From the NCBI GenBank assembly GCA_049115495.1, contig JAGDZV010000001.1, positions 682,001-746,000 on the forward strand: DNA of 64,000 nucleotides. The letters are read 5' to 3'. The stretch comes from JACPUW01 sp049115495 (lineage in GTDB: Bacteria > Bacteroidota > Bacteroidia > CAILMK01 > JACPUW01). The notes under the pieces were generated by a model. The model had not been told where the DNA came from. It made no database searches and was given only the letters and a program-made list of their open reading frames with translations. Of the stretch, positions 44,472-52,335 are shown piece after piece; positions within the stretch are counted from its first letter, which is position 1, and each line of letters opens with the position of its first letter. A program made the translations under genes and the position numbers.

Positions 44472-45635
44472 TTAACCTTTTAATACGCCTAGCGGCTTAA
44501 GCTCTACCACTATTTCGGCTAGGTCTTTTTGGTTTTCCATTACTACATCAATGTTTTTGTAGGCCGATGGCGCTTCATCTAAATCTTTGGCATGACGCAT
44601 GCCATGTACAACGCCTTGGCTTTCTAAATGGGCGATTTCAGCTTCAAGATTTAGCTCTCTTTGCGCTTGTCTCCTACCCATTTTTCTTCCGGCGCCGTGG
44701 CTACAAGACTCAAAACTCTCTGGATTTCCTAAGCCTTTTACAATGTATGAGCTTGTTCCCTGAGAGCCTGGAATCATTCCGAACTCCCCTTCTCTTGCTC
44801 TTGTAGCTCCCTTTCTGTGCACCAGTACATTGCTGCCAAAATGATTTTCCCAAGCTGCAAAGTTGTGGCTCTTGTTAATGATCTCATCGGTTTCAAATTC
44901 ACCAACCACCGCCTTTAGAGACTCAACCATTGAGTTCATCATGTGCTTTCTGTTGTTCAAAGCGAACTCAATACAATAGTTCATTTCGGCCAAGTAGTCT
45001 TTAGCCTCAAGAGATTCAATAGGAAAAAATGCAAGCTCCATTTTTTTGGTAACCACCGAATGAAAACGCTCATTGAGCCTTTGCGCTAAAATATTGTAAT
45101 GCTTAGCCACCGCATAACCAATGTTTCTAGAGCCAGAATGAATCATAATCCAGATATGGCCGTCAGAACCCTTTTGCAATTCAACAAAATGGTTTCCGCC
45201 ACCAAGTGTTCCCACTTGCTTTTGAGCTGCAACATAGTGTCTGTTTACTATTCTCAGTTCTTTTTCAGGTAACTCTGGCATCCAGCTTAGGTCTTGCTTC
45301 TCATCATGTCGGTTCATTCCCAATGGAATCCTTTTTCTGGCTTCGCCTAAGGTTTTCTTGATGTCTTCAGTTTCAAGCTCGGTAAGTTCAGTTCTCAAGG
45401 CACACATTCCACAACCAATATCAACACCTACCGCATTTGGCACCACCACATCTTTTGTAGCTAGAATTGAACCTATTGGCATGCCGTAACCTTGGTGGCT
45501 ATCTGGCATCAACGGAATATGCTTAAACGCAAATGGCAAGTTGGCCAAGTTTTTAGCTTGCGCCAAGGCTCCCGGCTCTAAATCATCTAACCAAAGTTTA
45601 ATTGGCTTGCTCTCAGTTGAAATTACTTTTTTCAT
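44472..45635 (-). CDS. rtcB: RNA-splicing ligase RtcB
   Basis: A 387-residue RtcB 3'-phosphate/2',3'-cyclic-phosphate RNA ligase. It uses Mn2+ and GTP to seal broken RNAs. Visible family motifs: MPDSHQGYGMPIGS, GVDIGCGMCALRTEL (metal-binding Asp/Cys), GTLGGGNHFVEL and IMIHSGSRNIGYAVA (metal-binding His), IPGSQGTSSYIV, ESCSHGAGRKMGRRQAQ and DEAPSAYKNIDVVM. All are intact and the length fits the short bacterial group. No archease gene is nearby. Its promoter region holds a ~48-bp element (45714-45761) closely matching the one upstream of the slipin/tRNA-like unit at 57635-57682, implying coordinated expression in an RNA-repair response. Confidence 0.93.
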   Translation of the reverse strand: MKKVISTESKPIKLWLDDLEPGALAQAKNLANLPFAFKHIPLMPDSHQGYGMPIGSILATKDVVVPNAVGVDIGCGMCALRTELTELETEDIKKTLGEARKRIPLGMNRHDEKQDLSWMPELPEKELRIVNRHYVAAQKQVGTLGGGNHFVELQKGSDGHIWIMIHSGSRNIGYAVAKHYNILAQRLNERFHSVVTKKMELAFFPIESLEAKDYLAEMNYCIEFALNNRKHMMNSMVESLKAVVGEFETDEIINKSHNFAAWENHFGSNVLVHRKGATRAREGEFGMIPGSQGTSSYIVKGLGNPESFESCSHGAGRKMGRRQAQRELNLEAEIAHLESQGVVHGMRHAKDLDEAPSAYKNIDVVMENQKDLAEIVVELKPLGVLKG

Positions 45636-45644
45636 CTTAGTTAA

Positions 45645-45702
45645 AAGTTTAACGTTTAAGGTTTAAAGACTCTTTAAATTTTGAACTTTAAACTCTTAAA
45701 CT
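45645..45702. repeat. AT-rich GTTTAAAG hairpin repeat
   Basis: A run of AAGTTTAACGTTTAAGGTTT, then AAAGACTCTTTAAAT and TTGAACTTTAAACTC. It folds as a long imperfect hairpin. Related copies occur at 55275-55352 and 57551-57616, always in gaps beside the rtcB or slipin genes, and a fragment at 55015-55047. Confidence 0.55.
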
Positions 45703-45713
45703 TTTTTTGATGA

Positions 45714-45761
45714 TTCAAAGATTTAGCACATGTACGCAGTGTATTTGCGGAGATAAAAAAA
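45714..45761 (-). promoter_or_regulatory. Shared promoter/operator element upstream of rtcB
   Basis: The plus strand reads TTCAAAGATTTAGCACATG, then TACGCAGTGTATTTGCGGAG and a run of A. About 39 of 49 aligned positions, with two one-base gaps, match 57635-57682. The minus-strand -7-like motif AATCTTTG faces rtcB, 79 bp from its ATG. CGCAG and TTTGCG form the GC-bearing core. Confidence 0.6.
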
Positions 45762-45848
45762 ATCCAATTTTAACATAAAACTAAAAAATGAAACCTTTCA
45801 GAAAGTGCTTCTGTTAAACCAGCTACAAATAATTATTACAGCAGCTCC

Positions 45849-46406
45849 ATGCACTTGGCTCAATACTACCAACAGTTCGAAGATATTTTATCAGGCAATT
45901 ACACTGAAGCTCCTTACCACAAAGAAGCCTATTTAGAATATGTTAAGCTTAACCGCTCTAGAATGAAACGCTGGAACAAAACGGGCAAAATTTTACCTGA
46001 ACTTGAAGAAGTGGTTAGCCAAGTTGTGGCACCTCAGCATTGGCTTCTAATTACCGAGCCTTGGTGTGGCGATGCAGCTAACATTACACCGTTCTTTGAA
46101 AAAGTAGCTGGCTTAAACCCAAATATTAAGATTACCGTACAAAACAGAGATGCCGAGAACAGTGAAATTGAAAAGTACCTAACCAATGGCGGTAGATCGA
46201 TTCCGAAGTTGATTATTAGAGATGAATCGGGAAAGGACCTTGCCGTTTGGGGCCCAAGACCAAAAGATGCTCAAGCGCTTTTCCTCAAGTTAAAGGAAGA
46301 AAACGCTGATTTTGAAAAACAAAAGGTAGCGCTGCTTACTTGGTACAATAAAAACAAAGGCTTGCAAATACAAGAAGAGTTGATTGATATTCTTCGATCC
46401 TTATAA
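45849..46406 (+). CDS. Thioredoxin-family protein with single active-site Cys
   Basis: A 185-residue cytoplasmic protein of the thioredoxin_9-like group. The active-site stretch is LITEPWCGDAANITPFFEK near residue 75: WCGDA replaces WCxxC, so only one Cys remains. This replacement is usual for the group and argues for a monothiol role (for example a bacillithiol- or CoA-linked mixed disulfide) rather than dithiol reduction. The cis-Pro is in GGRSIPKLIIRD. It is divergent from rtcB (213 bp apart), and the shared element at 45714-45761 lies between them. Confidence 0.82.
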   Translation: MHLAQYYQQFEDILSGNYTEAPYHKEAYLEYVKLNRSRMKRWNKTGKILPELEEVVSQVVAPQHWLLITEPWCGDAANITPFFEKVAGLNPNIKITVQNRDAENSEIEKYLTNGGRSIPKLIIRDESGKDLAVWGPRPKDAQALFLKLKEENADFEKQKVALLTWYNKNKGLQIQEELIDILRSL

Positions 46407-46411
46407 AAAAA

Positions 46412-46437
46412 GCCCCGCGGCACACATTCCGCAGGGC
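46412..46437 (-). terminator. Rho-independent terminator
   Basis: Stem GCCCTGCGG/CCGCGGGGC (minus strand) with an 8-nt loop, followed by TTTTTTTA. It ends the minus-strand unit finishing at 46489 and starts right after the stop of the convergent thioredoxin-like gene. Confidence 0.8.
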
Positions 46438-46488
46438 AAAACACATAGATAAAACACAACTTTTAGTAGTTCATTGTTAGAATTTGAT

Positions 46489-47643
46489 CTAGAAAATTCT
46501 ATATCTCAAGGTTAACAAAGCTTCATAATTGAAGTATTCTCTAAAGGCCAAAGTATTCGCTCTTTGATTATTAGAAAATCTTTTCATTAGGTCAAATTGA
46601 GCGCCTAAACTTATCTTTTCGGTAATACCCATTTCAGCTCTAAAGTCAATTCCTGTATAGAAATATTGAAGGTTTGCGCCCTCATTTGTTTTTAATTTGA
46701 AATGATATCTATGGGCAATTTTGGGATGGACACTTAAACTGATTTTATCGTTCTTATACTTCATCCTAATACCGAAATCATGTTGGGTGTAACCATATTT
46801 CTGAGTTGAGAAATCTAAGCGTGTAAAACTTCGAAGTGGTAGTTCTACATAGCCATTGGCGGTATACTTTCTTAATTTATATTCTGCCATTACATAAAAC
46901 CAATCGCGTTCTTGTTCATTGTAATAACTATCATCATCAAATCCATCACCTTCATCATCAATTACTTCTACAGGGCCGGTGTAGTTTACATCATAGTACT
47001 TTCTAAAATGAGTTTCAAAGGATTTAAACACTTTGTATTCATTTTTACCCATAGAAAACTCCTTCTCAATATTTAGGTAAGTACCTACAGCATTATACAT
47101 TAGGGAATTGTTATCTGCAGTTGGATAGTCTTTGTATTGATAAAAAGCACCTAACCTTCTTACATAGCCAGACTTTCTTCTTTCATATTCTAAAGGAATT
47201 CTCATTTGTGAAAATGAAAGAGGTGTTCTTATAGCACCTTGCCTTTGGTCAACTCCATTTTGACGGTAAGTCGCAAATTGTGGCACCAATCTTAAGTATT
47301 TGTTTACACCCAATTTGTATCTAATTGGCGCTTCAATTCTCATTCTATAGCTGTGCGCATCAGCATTTGTAAAAAACTGTTGCGTGCTTGCACTTGATTT
47401 CAGTTTGTAGTAGAATCTATCGGTTTTGTAGCTGGTGCTAAACCTTAGCTGAGAATAATAGAAAAAACCGTTTTGATACATATCCCATCGCTCAAGGGTA
47501 TCATTTCCATCAAAATAGAATGAAGGATTTTTGAATATATTGGTCTCGTAACCAATTCCATTTTTAAAATCTAGTTTGCTCTGAGCGTAAGTTATACTGC
47601 CCAATATGTTTAAGATTAAGGCTGAAATGATTCGCTTTTTCAT
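46489..47643 (-). CDS. Outer-membrane beta-barrel protein, unknown function
   Basis: A 384-residue protein with signal peptide (to SITYAQ). The remainder is strings of alternating amphipathic strands (RFYYKLKSSAST, HSYRMRIEAPIRYKL, YVELPLRSFTRLDFS) and it ends LLTLRYRIF, with the C-terminal aromatic typical of outer-membrane barrels. An acidic loop (DDEGDGFDDDSYY, ~residue 230) could bind a cation. No named family. Last gene of a minus-strand run with the 54-residue membrane protein, the ATP-grasp ligase and the 7TM transglutaminase upstream; the 2-bp gap to the small gene implies cotranscription. Confidence 0.65.
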   Translation of the reverse strand: MKKRIISALILNILGSITYAQSKLDFKNGIGYETNIFKNPSFYFDGNDTLERWDMYQNGFFYYSQLRFSTSYKTDRFYYKLKSSASTQQFFTNADAHSYRMRIEAPIRYKLGVNKYLRLVPQFATYRQNGVDQRQGAIRTPLSFSQMRIPLEYERRKSGYVRRLGAFYQYKDYPTADNNSLMYNAVGTYLNIEKEFSMGKNEYKVFKSFETHFRKYYDVNYTGPVEVIDDEGDGFDDDSYYNEQERDWFYVMAEYKLRKYTANGYVELPLRSFTRLDFSTQKYGYTQHDFGIRMKYKNDKISLSVHPKIAHRYHFKLKTNEGANLQYFYTGIDFRAEMGITEKISLGAQFDLMKRFSNNQRANTLAFREYFNYEALLTLRYRIF

Positions 47644-47645
47644 AG

Positions 47646-47810
47646 TTAAGGGTTTTTAGCTACTTGCTGGTTTATTAAAGGTTGAATCTCGAAGTGGTCA
47701 ACAGATACTACTTGTACTTCTTGGGTGAGCCCAAGGTGATCTATCATGGCTAGGCCAATTAACGCGCCTAACAAAATGAGAAAGTGGATTTTTGGCTTTG
47801 TGATTTTCAT
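47646..47810 (-). CDS. 54-residue single-pass membrane protein
   Basis: A short gene easily missed by length cut-offs. ATG 47810 overlaps the stop of the ATP-grasp gene by 4 bp (ATGA), and its TAA ends 2 bp before the start of the barrel gene (47643). The product begins MKITKPKIHFLILLGALIG, i.e. a basic N-terminus and one transmembrane helix (HFLILLGALIGLAMI), followed by a ~30-residue mostly polar tail (VVSVDHFEIQPLINQQ). The tight coupling on both sides argues strongly for a real gene. Function unknown; it may assist the ligase or transglutaminase at the membrane. Confidence 0.7.
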   Translation of the reverse strand: MKITKPKIHFLILLGALIGLAMIDHLGLTQEVQVVSVDHFEIQPLINQQVAKNP

Positions 47811-48679
47811 GCTGCGTGATTTTTATTGTTGATGATGGTTTTAAGTCCTTTTCTATTGGCCATTTGAATTCCCAAACCTGGCCTTACGTTTACCTCAATT
47901 ACTCCCGGCCCTTCATGTTGATCTATGATCAAGTCTACTCCGAGATATTTTAGCGGAAACACTTTTGAAGTAGCCTTTGAGATTTTTATGATCTCATTCC
48001 AATGTGGCAAAACCTTACCAGTAATTATCTCGTGGCTGTCAGGGTGTACTGCTAGATATCCTTTGCCATTGTAGGCATCCATTAAAGTGCCTGTTTTAAG
48101 GTCAATTCCTACTCCTAAACCACCCTGATGCAAATTTGCTTTGCCATCAGACTCATTTGTTGGTAGCCTAAGCATGGCCATTACAGGTGTATGCTTATAA
48201 GTTATCACCCTAATATCTGGCACTCCTTTGCTGTATATTTTCCCAAAGAATTCATGCGGTATTATGCACTGCTCAATGATTACTTTATCATCGTCAGAGA
48301 AAGAGTATAAACCGAATATGGTGTTGGCAATGTGGCTGAAAATTCTATCAAGAGAAAGCTCTTTATCGCCACTAAACCATTGATTACCTACTTTTTTCAT
48401 GATTAAGATGCCAGAACCACCCCTACCGCATGCTGGTTTTAATACCAATCTTTGATGATGCTCAACTGAATTCCAAACTTTTTCAATCTCCCCTATTCTG
48501 TTTATAACACCATAGGTTTCTGGAGTTCTAATTCTGTTTTTCTGTAAAATACCTTTTGCCAGTACTTTGTCATCGGCCAGTTTATAATGTTGCCTTGGAT
48601 TGTTTGGGTAAATGAAGTTGATATTTCGCTCATTTATACCCATATACTCCTTTCTTATTTGCTTTAATTTCTTAAACAT
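47807..48679 (-). CDS. ATP-grasp alpha-L-glutamate ligase-like protein
   Basis: A 290-residue ATP-grasp protein of the RimK-related 'alpha-L-glutamate ligase-like' family. Visible features: KLADDKVLAKGILQKNRI at the start of the fold, the Gly-rich loop VLKPACGRGGSGILIM, EQCIIPHEFF, GGLGVGIDLKTG and IEVNVRPGLGIQMAN (metal-binding Glu and Asn). Members probably ligate amino acids to a protein or peptide in the cytoplasm. It is normally paired with the 7TM transglutaminase-like gene, as here (3-bp gap). The stop overlaps the 54-residue gene. Confidence 0.85.
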   Translation of the reverse strand: MFKKLKQIRKEYMGINERNINFIYPNNPRQHYKLADDKVLAKGILQKNRIRTPETYGVINRIGEIEKVWNSVEHHQRLVLKPACGRGGSGILIMKKVGNQWFSGDKELSLDRIFSHIANTIFGLYSFSDDDKVIIEQCIIPHEFFGKIYSKGVPDIRVITYKHTPVMAMLRLPTNESDGKANLHQGGLGVGIDLKTGTLMDAYNGKGYLAVHPDSHEIITGKVLPHWNEIIKISKATSKVFPLKYLGVDLIIDQHEGPGVIEVNVRPGLGIQMANRKGLKTIINNKNHAA

Positions 48680-48682
48680 GGC

Positions 48683-50221
48683 TTATTGATTTATTGGTTG
48701 AAAATTGAATCGATTGTACTCAAGCACTCTAAGCCCTATCCATTTGCCTAGCAGTAGAGAGATTCCAGCAACAAGCATTAAGGTTTCTGGAAAAGTGATG
48801 ATGAAATCAAGTATGATTTGAGATGAAACTATTAGAAAGCACAATACTGTAATCAGCAAAGTTTGTATGTAAAGTTTGGCAGCTTCGGTTAATCCATCTT
48901 CATCTACTTTTTGGGCAAATCTTTCGGCTGTGAGCGTAAGTACTATTATTGGAAAGAACAGTGCCAGGTCACTTTTATTAAAGCTTATTAGGTTGAAAAA
49001 GTGGATTGACACCAAACATGTGACCACAACAGCAGTGAGCATTATTACCACTTTTGGTGTATGTTGAACACCCCATTTATTTAGTGGACCGCTCAATAAA
49101 CTTATGATCACAATAATGATTGAGAACAATACTAATCCCTGAACAAAGCCTGTTTCTACAAGCGCTAGGGCAATGAGTACAGGTAGAAAAACACCAAAGC
49201 TTTTTAAACCAATAATATTCTTGAGTAGTGCAACGATCAATGCCCCAAGTGGTAGCATTAATAATGCTCTAAGTAGGTTATTGCTAAGCTTGTTCTTCAT
49301 TATTATAGACTTTAAGTTGAGCATGGCGTAGTTTGAAAAATGATTTACTTCTAAAGGCTCTATGTGATACCTGTAATCGAAAGACTGCTTTCCTGTTCGT
49401 GTTATTAGAAAATGGTCGCCGTTGTAGATCTTTAAATAGTTTACCGGCAAACTGGCAAAGTATCCGTTGAAAGGATCAAATGGAATCCATTGATCGGCTA
49501 ATTTGATCTCGGTCCATGCATGCGAAGTCTTTTTTTCGTTTCGTTCTAATATGAGCCCGCCCACCATTCTTGACTCAAAACCCGTAGCTCTAGCTAAGGC
49601 TACAAACAATCTACTTTTACCATTGCAGCTAGCCTCGTTATTGTGCAAGGCCATAGTTGCACTTGTAAGTAGGCTTGTGCTCTTTTTGGGCATATCAAAT
49701 ACGTAATTGTATAGTGCGTTTATACCTTCAATTGTATTGGTGCTATTTTCAGTTAAATACTCTGCCAGCAGCTCTATTGATGTATTTGTATGATCAATTA
49801 GCTCATTATCAAAAAATGTGTTTTTAAAAGTAGATGTACTTGGCATCGGAATTTTATTGTCAAGCTCATATTTTATGGGCTTGGTAATACAATCAAATTC
49901 TAGCTTTATTTCTTGAGATTTTTGGGAAACACCAACCCATTCTATCTTGTGGTTTTCATTTTCAAAAAACTCTTTGTTAAGCGAATCACTTTTTGAGCTA
50001 AAAATGATCTGTTGCCTTTGGTCATTAACTGGAATAAAAGTTGAAACCTTAAAGTCTCCTGTTCCTAATAGATCAAAGTTGTAAGAAACCTTATGCTTTA
50101 AAACCGATTCCCACGGGTTTGATACTGAATCATTCTTTTTATACCTAAGTGAAATCAAAATCAGCGGAATGCTAATGAGCAGAAAGGCTGCGATTCTTAC
50201 TTGTGCTATTGAACTTTTCAT
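48683..50221 (-). CDS. Transglutaminase-like protein with seven transmembrane helices
   Basis: A 512-residue protein. It has an N-terminal transmembrane helix (RIAAFLLISIPLILIS), a periplasmic transglutaminase-like domain (~30-300) and a 7TM C-terminal region (~305-500). The family is often annotated as inactive, but here all three catalytic positions look intact: Cys in ASCNGKSRLFVALA (~201), His in KTSHAWTEIKL (~236) and Asp in WIPFDPFNG (~252). It is the first gene of an operon with the ATP-grasp ligase, a 54-residue membrane protein and an outer-membrane barrel. The combination suggests envelope-peptide modification; the substrate is unknown. Confidence 0.85.
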   Translation of the reverse strand: MKSSIAQVRIAAFLLISIPLILISLRYKKNDSVSNPWESVLKHKVSYNFDLLGTGDFKVSTFIPVNDQRQQIIFSSKSDSLNKEFFENENHKIEWVGVSQKSQEIKLEFDCITKPIKYELDNKIPMPSTSTFKNTFFDNELIDHTNTSIELLAEYLTENSTNTIEGINALYNYVFDMPKKSTSLLTSATMALHNNEASCNGKSRLFVALARATGFESRMVGGLILERNEKKTSHAWTEIKLADQWIPFDPFNGYFASLPVNYLKIYNGDHFLITRTGKQSFDYRYHIEPLEVNHFSNYAMLNLKSIIMKNKLSNNLLRALLMLPLGALIVALLKNIIGLKSFGVFLPVLIALALVETGFVQGLVLFSIIIVIISLLSGPLNKWGVQHTPKVVIMLTAVVVTCLVSIHFFNLISFNKSDLALFFPIIVLTLTAERFAQKVDEDGLTEAAKLYIQTLLITVLCFLIVSSQIILDFIITFPETLMLVAGISLLLGKWIGLRVLEYNRFNFQPINQ

Positions 50222-50405
50222 ATCGTTGTGTTTAGAAGTGAAACAGTTCGATTTTAATTTACCCTACCCTTGTTTTATGAGTTTTGAGTTTTGAGTTCTA
50301 AGTTTTGAGTTTTACATTTTTCACTTCAACTTGATTATCAGTAAATTAGATGAGTTGAAAAACTTTGTTGACTTGATTTTCAGATATTTTCCTTTTGTTT
50401 GAGAC

Positions 50406-50927
50406 ATGAGAGTAGTTGGCGCAACAGGCGTTTGCGAAGAATCGGTTTACAATCAGGTTTTTAAAACAGAGTCTCCAGGGCTTTTTAGGTTCTTAACCTA
50501 TAAAACGGGCAGCGAAACAAAAGCCAGGGACATACTACAAGATAGCTTTGCTAAACTTTGGGAAAAGTGTGCTGATGTGCTGCCTGAAAAGGCGAAATCA
50601 TTCCTTTTTACCATAGCCAATAATGCATTTTTAAATGAAGTAAAAAGAGAAAAGGTAAGGTTTGAATATGCTCCAATAACACATAAAAGTGATCTAGACA
50701 TAGAGTCTCCAGAATACAAAATGCGTTATGATGAGTACAAACAGAGTTTAGAAGAAGCCATTAACAACTTACCGGAAGGCCAACGCGAAGTATTTCTATT
50801 AAACCGAGTTGAAAAACACACGTATAAAGAAATTGCTGAAATGCTCGATGTGAGTCAAAAAGCTATTGAGAAGCGAATGAGCAAAGCGCTTCAGAAGCTG
50901 AAGGAAATACTTACCATTAAGGAGTGA
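50406..50927 (+). CDS. ECF-type RNA polymerase sigma factor (FecI-like)
   Basis: A 173-residue sigma factor. Region 2 reads LFRFLTYKTGSETKARDILQDSFAKLW; region 4 reads LPEGQREVFLLNRVEKHTYKEIAEML, with VSQKAIEKRMSKALQKL as the recognition helix. It is of the Bacteroidota group paired with FecR anti-sigma factors and TonB receptors, all found just downstream. A TTTG motif ends 4 nt before the ATG, so the mRNA may be leaderless. The unit lacks the usual direct sigma-FecR adjacency because of one unknown gene. Confidence 0.93.
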   Translation: MRVVGATGVCEESVYNQVFKTESPGLFRFLTYKTGSETKARDILQDSFAKLWEKCADVLPEKAKSFLFTIANNAFLNEVKREKVRFEYAPITHKSDLDIESPEYKMRYDEYKQSLEEAINNLPEGQREVFLLNRVEKHTYKEIAEMLDVSQKAIEKRMSKALQKLKEILTIKE

Positions 50928-50931
50928 TGAG

Positions 50932-50965
50932 TTTTGAATGTTGAATGTTGAATGTTGAATTCTAA
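50932..50965 (+). repeat. Short tandem heptamer repeat
   Basis: GTTTTGAATGTTGAATGTTGAATGTTGAATT holds four near-perfect units of GTTGAAT between the sigma gene and the unknown gene. A similar GAGTTTT-based tract stands at 50279-50320 before the sigma gene. These slippage-prone tracts are common in this genome's gaps. Confidence 0.5.
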
Positions 50966-50991
50966 ATATTTCTGGAGAACAAATTTTAAAT

Positions 50992-51333
50992 ATGAGAATG
51001 ACAGTTGCCCAGAGTAAAAAAATAAGACTAATTCGTGTAGAAGGAATAGATTACTTCTGGACGGCAAAGCATAATTGGGATTCGGAAAAATTATTCCTAA
51101 GAATTGGACTTAAAGAACAGCCAAACTACTTTTTCACTTTAAGCCTGCCTATTAATTCCGAGCGCCTTTTCTTTCCAAATTATGAAACGAATAAATCTTT
51201 TGGTGTAGTAACACCTTCCCTCATTTCAGAGATAATAAAAATTGGAAATAAAAATTTAGATTGGAAAAACAAAAAGCCAAGCGTTCTTGATAATGCTCTT
51301 CTGGATACTTCAATTCAAAATCTAAAATCTTAA
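50992..51333 (+). CDS. Hypothetical protein inserted between sigma and FecR genes
   Basis: A 113-residue basic protein with no signal peptide or membrane helix. Aromatic-rich strands (IRLIRVEGIDYFWTAKHNW; FFTLSLPINSERLFFPN) are followed by a helix-rich C-terminus (PSLISEIIKIGNKNL). No family recognised. It sits between the ECF sigma and FecR genes, 64 bp and 60 bp from them, flanked by simple-sequence tracts. It could be an insertion unrelated to sigma regulation, or a local regulator; there is no evidence for either. Confidence 0.5.
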   Translation: MRMTVAQSKKIRLIRVEGIDYFWTAKHNWDSEKLFLRIGLKEQPNYFFTLSLPINSERLFFPNYETNKSFGVVTPSLISEIIKIGNKNLDWKNKKPSVLDNALLDTSIQNLKS

Positions 51334-51393
51334 ATTTCAAAGTTGGGTAGGGTAAATGAAAACATAGATGTTTAATGAGTAGAATGATTAAAA

Positions 51394-52329
51394 ATGAATG
51401 ATTGGAATAAAGACGATACTTTTTTAGCACGTTGGCTTAGCAACGAACTTACCGAACAAGAAAAAAAGGCTTTTGAAGCATCAGACGAGTATGCCGACTA
51501 CCTAATATTAAAGCAGACTACTGATAGCATTAAACCTTTGGACTTTGATGTAGTTAGTGAACTGAGCGAGCTCAAACAGAAGCTTACCCCTAAAAAAGAA
51601 GTCAAAAAAACACGCCCCATAAGAACCTGGTATATAGCCGCAGCTTCAGTTGTGCTTTTAATTGGTACTTTTTTAATTTATCAATTGCTTACTGAAGGTA
51701 ATGGTCCAGTAGTTACAGAATCACTTGTGGCAAGTAAATCGAGCCTTGAGTTGCCTGATGGCTCTTTTGTAAAACTCAACAGCGAATCAAAAGTGACTTA
51801 CAACCCTAAAAATTGGGAAGAAAACAGAAGCCTAACACTTGAGGGAGAAGCCTTTTTTGAAGTAAGTAAGGGATCTAAATTCACTGTTTCAACCAATAAT
51901 GGAAGCGTTGAAGTGTTAGGAACTAGCTTTAACGTAAAAGACCGAAATAGCAAACTAGAAGTTTTATGCTACACGGGTAAAGTTAGAGTATCTTCTAGTA
52001 GCAATGAAAAAATAATTACTCCAGGACAAGGTGTGGTAATGAATGGTTCACAAATTGAAGAATTGAATTTTAATGCAACCCAGCCGGGTTGGTTAAATGG
52101 TGTAATTTCATTTAACAACACTTCTCTTAAAGAAGCCGTTGAAGAATATGAAAGACAGTTTGGATTTAGCGTTGATCTTCCAGAAGCGTTGGCCAACGAA
52201 CCATTTAATGGAAGCTTTCCTAGTTCAGACGCTTCAGCGGCAATTGAATTACTCTTAGGTGGATTCGAAAATTGCAACTACTCAATTGATACTAATTCAA
52301 AGCGCATTACGGTTAATCTAAAGGAATAA
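51394..52329 (+). CDS. FecR-family anti-sigma factor
   Basis: A 311-residue membrane anti-sigma regulator. The cytoplasmic N-terminus (~1-75) carries the short sigma-binding helix (DDTFLARWLSNELTEQE). One transmembrane helix follows (WYIAAASVVLLIGTFLIYQ, ~residue 78-96). The periplasmic FecR domain has SKSSLELPDGSFVKLNSES, RSLTLEGEAFFEV and VEVLGTSFNVK. The C-terminal DUF4974-like domain (~240-311) has FNNTSLKEAVEEYERQFGF. It relays the state of the TonB receptor (start 6 bp later) to the sigma factor upstream. Confidence 0.93.
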   Translation: MNDWNKDDTFLARWLSNELTEQEKKAFEASDEYADYLILKQTTDSIKPLDFDVVSELSELKQKLTPKKEVKKTRPIRTWYIAAASVVLLIGTFLIYQLLTEGNGPVVTESLVASKSSLELPDGSFVKLNSESKVTYNPKNWEENRSLTLEGEAFFEVSKGSKFTVSTNNGSVEVLGTSFNVKDRNSKLEVLCYTGKVRVSSSSNEKIITPGQGVVMNGSQIEELNFNATQPGWLNGVISFNNTSLKEAVEEYERQFGFSVDLPEALANEPFNGSFPSSDASAAIELLLGGFENCNYSIDTNSKRITVNLKE

Positions 52330-52335
52330 TTTCAT

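Noticed and set aside
45849..46406. Second rtcB-linked RNA-repair gene
   Set aside because: It is a thioredoxin-family protein that only shares the intergenic gap with rtcB; nothing links it to RNA.
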